Shown piece by piece: positions 58,265-64,000 of a stretch of 64,000 nucleotides of DNA (its first letter is position 1; each line of letters opens with the position of its first letter). The DNA lies in assembly GCA_016715505.1 (NCBI GenBank), contig JADJZY010000020.1, forward strand, positions 23,110-87,109, given 5' to 3'. This stretch comes from Bacteroidota bacterium. Its GTDB lineage: Bacteria; Bacteroidota; Bacteroidia; Chitinophagales; Chitinophagaceae. The notes below the pieces were generated by a model that saw nothing but the letters and a program-made list of their open reading frames with translations, had not been told where the DNA came from and made no database searches. A program made the position numbers and the translations under genes.

Positions 58265-58325
58265 TAATAAAGCCTTGAGTGCAGTACCGCGAGATTTTCC
58301 GGATATTTTTTAGTTTTTTTCTCCG

Positions 58326-58368
58326 TTTGTAAAGTTTGGCACATTTCTTGTATTACGTTTTGGTTAGA
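58326..58368 (-). promoter_or_regulatory. Conserved leader of adhesin B
   Basis: On the minus strand tctaaccaaaacgtaataca, then tgtgccaaactttacaaa. Matches the leader of adhesin A at 46528-46571 almost base for base. Confidence 0.6.
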
Positions 58369-58914
58369 AAATAGAATTATTTATGTGGGGAGCAAATGTA
58401 ATGATGATTGCATTTGTTTCAGCCCATCTTATGTTACAACATCGTTACGATGTCGGTTAAATTGTGTATGTTACATTATTTAATATTTTAATTTATTATC
58501 TTACAAAGATGTATACATTATATTTTTAGTATATACAATAAAAATATCCGTATTTACAATTATTAATAAGATGTTAAAGGCATTATGGCCTAGGCGTTTA
58601 GGATTGAATGAGGTCTTTTTCCGGCATACGCGACCTTTTTTCTTGCTATGAAAATGAAATATTTTATTCGAATATCCGTTTTCAGGTCATTTGAATGACT
58701 TCTCCCATTTTGAAATTCAATGATAACAATCACCAAAAGGAAGATTTTTTTACCAAAACTGTAACCTACTTTTCAGATTCTATTCCCAAAAATTTCATCT
58801 TTCAAATAAAATTCAACGGAACATCATTCCGAAAATAGACCCGAATTATAAGTCTTGATAAGACTTGTGGAAAGGTTCTGAATAATATTATGCCAATGCC
58901 AATGACTCCATGAA
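58369..58914. other. AT-rich spacer between adhesin B and the Sox operon
   Basis: No gene seen. A small inverted sequence aagtctt/aagactt at 58851-58867 could be the terminator of the Crp gene, without a long T-run. Confidence 0.45.
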
Positions 58915-59586
58915 TCACTGTTCTGAACCGGGTTTGTGTACCCGTTGGAAAAATAGCTTGTTCAACTTAATCTCATTGCGATACAATATAACTTCACCCT
59001 CATTTTCCATTTGCTTTAAAATTCTGGAAATAACCACACGCGTTGAAGCCAAATCATCTGCAATTTGATGGTGAGATACCAACACACTATTCCGATCATT
59101 TAAATCATGCTTGGCAATGAGGTATTGCCTGACCCGATGATGCATATTGCCAAAGGCCATAATATCTATCGAATTCAGCAACTCCAAAAAGCGTTCGTTG
59201 AAACTATTAAAAATATAATCCCTCCAACTATTGTATTGGCACAACCAGTCATTTAATTTCACAAAAGGAATCGCCAGCATTTCACCATCCTCCTCTGCAA
59301 CAGCTTTTACTTCACTCTTTTTTGCCGACATACAACAACCATAGGCCATGCTGCAACTTTCATTGTCAGATAAGTAATATAATAAAATCTCCTTACCCTG
59401 TTCATCCTTGCGAAATACCTTTACCGTCCCTTTTAATATGACCGGCATGGATCGGATATATTTTCCGTAATCCATTATCATTTCACCGGCCGTAAAGTAT
59501 TTTAAATCGCCATACTGATACAGTTCCTTGACCAATTCCTTTTCAAATAAGGACTCCAACTTTGCGTTATTAATGGCTTTTTTCAT
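58915..59586 (-). CDS. Crp/Fnr-family transcriptional regulator
   Basis: 223 aa. The N-terminal cyclic-nucleotide-binding-like beta-roll (YFTAGEMIMDYGKYIRSMPV; GTVKVFRKDEQGKEILLYYL) contains ESCSMAYGCCMSAKKSE with several cysteines, which hints at redox or metal sensing. The C-terminal winged HTH is VSHHQIADDLASTRVVISRI. It starts one base after the porin stop, as last gene of the thiosulfate operon. This arrangement makes it the likely regulator of that operon. Cys-bearing Crp regulators of this type are common beside sulfur and respiratory genes in Bacteroidota (inferred). Confidence 0.88.
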   Translation of the reverse strand: MKKAINNAKLESLFEKELVKELYQYGDLKYFTAGEMIMDYGKYIRSMPVILKGTVKVFRKDEQGKEILLYYLSDNESCSMAYGCCMSAKKSEVKAVAEEDGEMLAIPFVKLNDWLCQYNSWRDYIFNSFNERFLELLNSIDIMAFGNMHHRVRQYLIAKHDLNDRNSVLVSHHQIADDLASTRVVISRILKQMENEGEVILYRNEIKLNKLFFQRVHKPGSEQ

Positions 59587-59587
59587 T

Positions 59588-61030
59588 TCAGAAATGGTAA
59601 TTCAACACCAGATTATACAAGATCATATTCACCTTGTTGATTTCAAATTTACGTTCTCCATATAATTCGCCCTTGTTTAATTTCCCAACCAACAAAAATT
59701 GGGCATCCAAACCTTTCAAAATGCCCTGAAATGCATAACGAATATCTGCATTTATTTGAAAGTAAGACGGCATCCCATATTTGTTGAGTAAATAATTTTT
59801 CACATCCGGTAACTGATAATACCCGGCCGCCATGGAAGTTTTTAAGCCGGATTTCGGAAAGTGATAGTTGAATCTGGCCATGTAAGCATGTGTGTTGCCC
59901 AATCCTTCGTTTCTTTCGCGGGGAAGAAATGTAAAAAATGGCTCACGCCCCCATTCCCTGGGCATCAGGTATCGTCCTTGGGCAAAAATCCGATTATAAT
60001 TGAAGCTCAACTCCCATTTCCGGCTTTGCATACCCAATCTCGCCCCCATGGTCATAGCCTGATGTCCTTGGTTGATATAAGAGGGGCCTTCTTGAATACT
60101 GCCTCCTTGAGCCATGGCATCCTGACGAATAAATTGACCTGCAGCAATCACCGTGCGTTCATGATTGAGTTTCTTTTTAATATCGGCCTGGATCAATACC
60201 GTATTCTGCACATTTTCAAACAACAAATCCCAAGCACTTAAACTCAACCAGGAATTTGGTCGATATTTTGCCCCGAGTGTAAAGACCCCTTTGCTACGGA
60301 GTTTATCCTTATAGTCCGATTTACTGCCATCAATATTTACACCAGAGGGGTAAACGCCAACAGAACCGGCAGTTGAATACCATTTTACTGTACTCCGCGG
60401 CGAGATAGCATAGAGCCAACCGCCTTCTAAATGAAGTTTTTTCACCTCATTCATCTCAAACCAAAGACCTTCAACCCCGGTGGGTCGCATTCGGCCATCC
60501 TGTAAATTAATAAATGGCGTATTAATGAGTTGTCGACCAAAACGAATAAATGATTGCCCGTACTGGTATTTTAGGTATAACTCTTCCAGCCGGTCAATAT
60601 CCTTTTTATTGTTTGGATCTTCGATATCAAACAAGCCCAATTCATATCGGTTTAGTTGATTGGTGACCGAATCGCGTTGGGCCAGGTTAGAAGAATACAA
60701 GTTAAATACATAAAAGCCACTGATTCCCAATTGAAAACCATGGAATCGACCGGTTTCATATCTCAAGCCACCGCCCAAAGCCTGTGCATGGTAATCCGAC
60801 AAACCAGCTGCATTATCAGTTGCGGATAGGTAATATCGAAAATGTCCTTCCAGATGACCAGATTTGAGGGCATGTAAAAGGGAACTTGAATCTTCAGAAA
60901 CAGCCTGCTTTCCACGCCAAATACCCGGTTTTTCGCTCACTTCCTGATGTTGCGCCCGGGAGAAAATAGGCAGAAAAACCAGGCTGAACCACGCAACTAT
61001 CCATGGATATTTGAATCGAATTCGCTTCAT
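59588..61030 (-). CDS. Outer-membrane porin (OprD-like beta-barrel)
   Basis: 480 aa with signal peptide (MKRIRFKYPWIVAWFSLVFLPIFSRAQ, of which the hydrophobic core is WIVAWFSLVFLPIF). The body alternates hydrophobic and polar residues with many aromatic girdle residues and ends in the strand NMILYNLVLNYHF with terminal Phe, as in outer-membrane barrels. Blocks such as FIRFGRQLINTPFINLQDGR and MRPTGVEGLWFE match the OprD-type porins of Campylobacterota and Bacteroidota. Its start overlaps the DsrE-like gene's stop (TAATG). In this operon it may admit thiosulfate or another sulfur anion. Confidence 0.8.
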   Translation of the reverse strand: MKRIRFKYPWIVAWFSLVFLPIFSRAQHQEVSEKPGIWRGKQAVSEDSSSLLHALKSGHLEGHFRYYLSATDNAAGLSDYHAQALGGGLRYETGRFHGFQLGISGFYVFNLYSSNLAQRDSVTNQLNRYELGLFDIEDPNNKKDIDRLEELYLKYQYGQSFIRFGRQLINTPFINLQDGRMRPTGVEGLWFEMNEVKKLHLEGGWLYAISPRSTVKWYSTAGSVGVYPSGVNIDGSKSDYKDKLRSKGVFTLGAKYRPNSWLSLSAWDLLFENVQNTVLIQADIKKKLNHERTVIAAGQFIRQDAMAQGGSIQEGPSYINQGHQAMTMGARLGMQSRKWELSFNYNRIFAQGRYLMPREWGREPFFTFLPRERNEGLGNTHAYMARFNYHFPKSGLKTSMAAGYYQLPDVKNYLLNKYGMPSYFQINADIRYAFQGILKGLDAQFLLVGKLNKGELYGERKFEINKVNMILYNLVLNYHF

Positions 61031-61485
61031 TAAAACCCTGATTTAATATAACTCCAACCCATGCGCTGCTTCCGCACGATATAAATAATGCCCGCTTCTA
61101 CATAGGAAGCTGTTTCTAAAATTTGCTCCTTTGAAACATTTCTTTCCTTCATCGAAAATTGGCAAGCATTAAATACCACACCTTTGCGGGTAAACTCGGC
61201 AATTTTTGGCGCCACAGTCGATAAATCCTTACGTAACATATCTAATCCCGGTCCATGACACACCACCTCAATTTGAACGGTCGGTTCTACTGTGGTCATA
61301 TTATTCAATTGTTTCATCAACGCCTTGTGCGCCAGGGTATCATTGGTGGTTAATTGAAAAATAATTTTAAGCGGCTCTTCTTGAATAACTGCCCCGTCCA
61401 TAGACTGATTGGTATCAGCGTTCCGGTTTTGGGCATAAAGTGGATTCAGCGCCAGCATCATCATGAAAGCAAAAATTATTCTCAT
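61030..61485 (-). CDS. Periplasmic DsrE-family protein
   Basis: 151 aa with signal peptide (MRIIFAFMMMLALNPLYAQN). The mature part follows the DsrE/F fold: KIIFQLTTNDTLAHKALMKQ, VQIEVVCHGPGLDMLRKD, and the conserved Cys in GVVFNACQFSMKERN. DsrE-like proteins carry or transfer sulfane sulfur. The secreted version often lies in sox-type clusters. It sits between soxB and the porin in one transcription unit. Confidence 0.85.
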   Translation of the reverse strand: MRIIFAFMMMLALNPLYAQNRNADTNQSMDGAVIQEEPLKIIFQLTTNDTLAHKALMKQLNNMTTVEPTVQIEVVCHGPGLDMLRKDLSTVAPKIAEFTRKGVVFNACQFSMKERNVSKEQILETASYVEAGIIYIVRKQRMGWSYIKSGF

Positions 61486-61546
61486 CTTCTTATATTTAAA
61501 TGGGTTAAAAACAAATTACAGATTGGTTAAAAAGTACATCTTACGT

Positions 61547-63240
61547 TTATCTGAAAGTATAATCAACGCCACTCACCTGAGTGAGCAATGCATCAGACAC
61601 ATCCAAAGCCACTGCATTTTTTTGAGGTGTCGGAGTTACGGGTGATTGGGTTTTCAAATATTCCGTCATAGCATCATGCAAGGAGTAAGGTGTATTAAAG
61701 GCATTTTGTACCCCTTTGATACGACATAACATATCTTCAGGATCACCATCCCGTTCACAGGCACAAATTGAATAGATTTTATCATCCTGAACTGCTTCAT
61801 CGGCAATCGTCATCTCCTTCACTCTTTTACCCTTTTCACCGAAGGCCAAAAACCGAACTTTCATGCCATTGAATTTAATCACCCAACCGCCCAAACGCTC
61901 AGCAGCCTCTTTGGCAAATACATTATTCAGTTCCTTTTCCATCCATTCTCTGAGCTTTTTTCCACTCACCTGCGCCCTTCTGATTGGACTATTTACAGGC
62001 AGCATGTCGTAGACAAAACCACTGTTTATTGGAATATTTTCTGTTTCATCCGGAGTGGTCCGGGGTGGGCAGAACCTGAATCCGTTCGACAATACCACAT
62101 CCACATCTTTTACTTTCCAGCGAATGGCATTCAAAACCAAAGTATCAATAGGATTTTCGATCACAAAATACCTGTACAGCGGAATGGTACTATAACCGAT
62201 TATCTGATTGATTTCCGCTTGAAAAGGTTGCTCCAATTCATTGATTAATGCCTTGACTTTTTTGTCGGCGCCAAATTGATTGGGATCAATTTCAACCAAT
62301 TCATATTCATCCTGAATCACCTTTCCGTTTTGAATCGTTAAATTGAGTTTACCCACAAAAGATCCAAAAGCACCCGGTTCAACTACTTTGGCATATTTGC
62401 ACTGAATGGGCTTACGCACTCTTTCATGCGTATCTCCACCTAAAATATAATTGACTCCTTTGCAAACTTCCAGATTAGCTAGATGAATTTGTTGGGATAA
62501 TCCCAAGTGAGCCACGACCAATACATAGGCACATTGTTCCTGATTTTTAAGCACATCAATATAGTGCGCGATATTTTCTTCGGGTTTGGTATACGTTCTC
62601 CCTTTACTATAAATAGGTGATTGCCGGATAGGTACCAACGGATCAGTATAACCAATAAAACCTATTTTCACACCTTGCACATTCCAGATATGGTAAGGCT
62701 GAAACACCAATTCACCTTTTACACCGTTACCCAAATCATGGTACATATTGGCACAAACTTTAGGAGCTTTTAAAGCGCCCAACAGTGTTTATATTTTTTT
62801 TTCGAATAGATCACTTCCCAATTGCCGGGCAGGTACAAGTTGTAATCCAGGGCATCCAAAATAGGCACCAATGCTGTGCCGGTGGTTTTTACACTTAATT
62901 CACTTCCCTGAAACATATCGCCTGTATCCACCAAAAAGGTATCTGGATTCTTTTTTCTAAACTGCTTTAAGTAAGTCGCCAAATGGGCATAGCCGCCAGT
63001 TTTGCGGTAAACCTTTTCATCATTTTCCCAAAACAATTCGTCATGCGGATGAACCTGACAATGCACATCGGTTGTTTGCAAAATGGATATGGTAAATGGC
63101 TTGTCGTCTTCTTCGCTCAAACCTGATACAGGTAACTGTTCGGAGGCAGCTGCCAGCGCCCCTATCGGATGCACACTCACCAAACCGGCACCTGCAGCCA
63201 GTCCGATGGATTGAATAAATTTTCTACGGTTTTGTTTCAT
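61547..63240 (-). CDS. soxB: Thiosulfohydrolase SoxB, one frameshift
   Basis: About 564 aa when joined (62770-63240 plus 61547-62782). It begins with a Tat-type signal (MKQNRRKFIQSIGLAAGAGL). Dimanganese ligands of the calcineurin/5'-nucleotidase fold are visible: TTDVHCQVHPHDE, VDTGDMFQGSE, GNWEV, VVAHLGLS and GGDTHERV. The GNWE in place of GNHE separates SoxB from ordinary 5'-nucleotidases. The break near 62785 is repaired by one A in ATATAAA(A)CACTG, giving KTLLGALKAPKV. SoxB removes the terminal sulfonate of SoxY-bound thiosulfate as sulfate. No SoxYZ or SoxAX is in the window; they may lie beyond 64000. Confidence 0.88.
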
Positions 63241-64000
63241 GATGCGGTGTTTTTTGTAATTTTTTGCGCTGCTTTATTTTCAGCATTTTTTTGCAGCGCT
63301 TCTATGGGTTTCCAAGGTCCGAATTTATGTTGTTGTTCACTAAAAGTATCCGCATACGGGCCAAATGGATGATCAATCGGTTTTTTGGAAATATCGGGCC
63401 AGTCATTGGGCACCTGAATATGTGGCCTTGATTTTGAATTCACAAATGCAGCCACATCCCAGGCTTCTTCATCGCTCAGTTGTGGATTATCGGCATTGGC
63501 ACCCAACGGCATATTGTATTTTACATATTTGGCGAAATTGGTCATTCGATACAATCCGGCACCATCATTATAACTATGAGGACCCCATAATGGCGGATAT
63601 GTGTATTCACTGCCATCGGCTTTGAGTGTTCCCTGTCCATCTGCCTGATGACAACTTTGGCATTTTTGCTGATACACGATTTCACCTTTAACCGCATCTG
63701 AAGCCCGATCTAGAAAGTCAAGCTTTTTAAACCCGGAGCCCTCTGCCTTTTTCCCTTTTTTTACATTGCTGCCCAAAAAAGTGATATAGGTATAAATGGC
63801 TTGCATTTCGCGACTATTCGTATCCAATGCTTTCCCATTTAAACTGCGTTCAAAACAATCATTCACCCTTTTATAAATATTTTCAACGGACCCGCTTCTT
63901 GCCCGAAATTTAGGATACATCGAAGCGACTGAACCATAATTATTGCCCCATACTTTAGTGCCTGCATCTAAATGACAATTCTGGCAATTCAGGCCATTAC
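63237..64000 (-). CDS. Diheme cytochrome c, TsdA-like thiosulfate dehydrogenase, 5' end outside window
   Basis: The frame is open to the window edge. Two heme c motifs are seen: CQNCH near 63975 and CQSCH in VYQQKCQSCHQADGQG. Family blocks SMYPKFRARSGSVENIYKRV, NDCFERSLNGKALD, YPPLWGPHSYNDGAGLYRM and SDEEAWDVAAFVNSKSRP match TsdA-type thiosulfate dehydrogenases and related SoxA-like diheme cytochromes. It is likely periplasmic. Its stop overlaps the soxB start by four bases, so it is the upstream gene of the operon. The first part, including any signal, is missing here. Confidence 0.82.
   Translation of the reverse strand, partial: NGLNCQNCHLDAGTKVWGNNYGSVASMYPKFRARSGSVENIYKRVNDCFERSLNGKALDTNSREMQAIYTYITFLGSNVKKGKKAEGSGFKKLDFLDRASDAVKGEIVYQQKCQSCHQADGQGTLKADGSEYTYPPLWGPHSYNDGAGLYRMTNFAKYVKYNMPLGANADNPQLSDEEAWDVAAFVNSKSRPHIQVPNDWPDISKKPIDHPFGPYADTFSEQQHKFGPWKPIEALQKNAENKAAQKITKNTAS

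Overview
The window reads as a chromosomal segment of a Bacteroidota bacterium of the Chitinophaga/Saprospira/Sphingobacteria type. The main clues are several secreted proteins ending in type IX secretion (T9SS) sorting domains (pattern FPNP..G.. / YPNP..G..), a BspA/DUF285 protein, an S46 dipeptidyl-peptidase, a three-subunit succinate dehydrogenase in the order C-A-B, an aerobic lifestyle (SCO, DUF420, SDH, ICD) and AT-rich spacers. No tRNA, rRNA, insertion sequence or CRISPR array was seen.

Layout. 1-6.8 kb: decayed or badly frameshifted secreted-protein genes (S46 peptidase, serine hydrolase, DUF285 surface protein, redoxin-like T9SS protein). 7-10.7 kb: a sensory operon (exported protein, membrane protein, histidine kinase, LuxR-type response regulator) with a DUF433/DUF5615 toxin-antitoxin-like pair between kinase and regulator. 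11.5-16.7 kb: sdhCAB, with an AAA ATPase and a PD-(D/E)xK-like nuclease candidate wedged between sdhA and sdhB. 17-24.5 kb: TonB-domain protein, a hidden ParE/antitoxin pair, orphan paaA plus a methyltransferase, a palindrome-rich spacer, and valS. 24.9-28.6 kb: a tightly coupled Nudix / PLD-helicase-DUF3427 / 81-aa protein operon. 30-32 kb: remnant of an AlbA-type regulator and a RES/Xre toxin-antitoxin pair. 32.2-38.7 kb: thiolase, SCO and DUF420 respiratory assembly proteins, a LysR regulator divergent from NADP-type isocitrate dehydrogenase, and DUF6671. 38.9-58.3 kb: two tandem copies of a cassette made of a giant repeat adhesin followed by a 516-aa T9SS protein. 58.9-64 kb: a thiosulfate-oxidation operon (diheme cytochrome, SoxB, DsrE-like protein, porin, Crp-type regulator).

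A pervasive technical feature colours the annotation. Many otherwise well-conserved genes carry one or more frameshifts, and nearly all those I could reconstruct are gains or losses of one base in a homopolymer. Internal repeats give direct controls for some. Most of these genes are therefore probably intact in the organism, while the 1-5 kb group also shows in-frame losses and looks truly decayed. Joined coordinates are given for such genes, and the break points are stated.

The best candidates for an undescribed system are the ATPase-nuclease pair inside the sdh operon, the Nudix/PLD-helicase/81-aa protein operon, and the duplicated adhesin plus T9SS-anchored partner, whose two proteins share an N-terminal domain.
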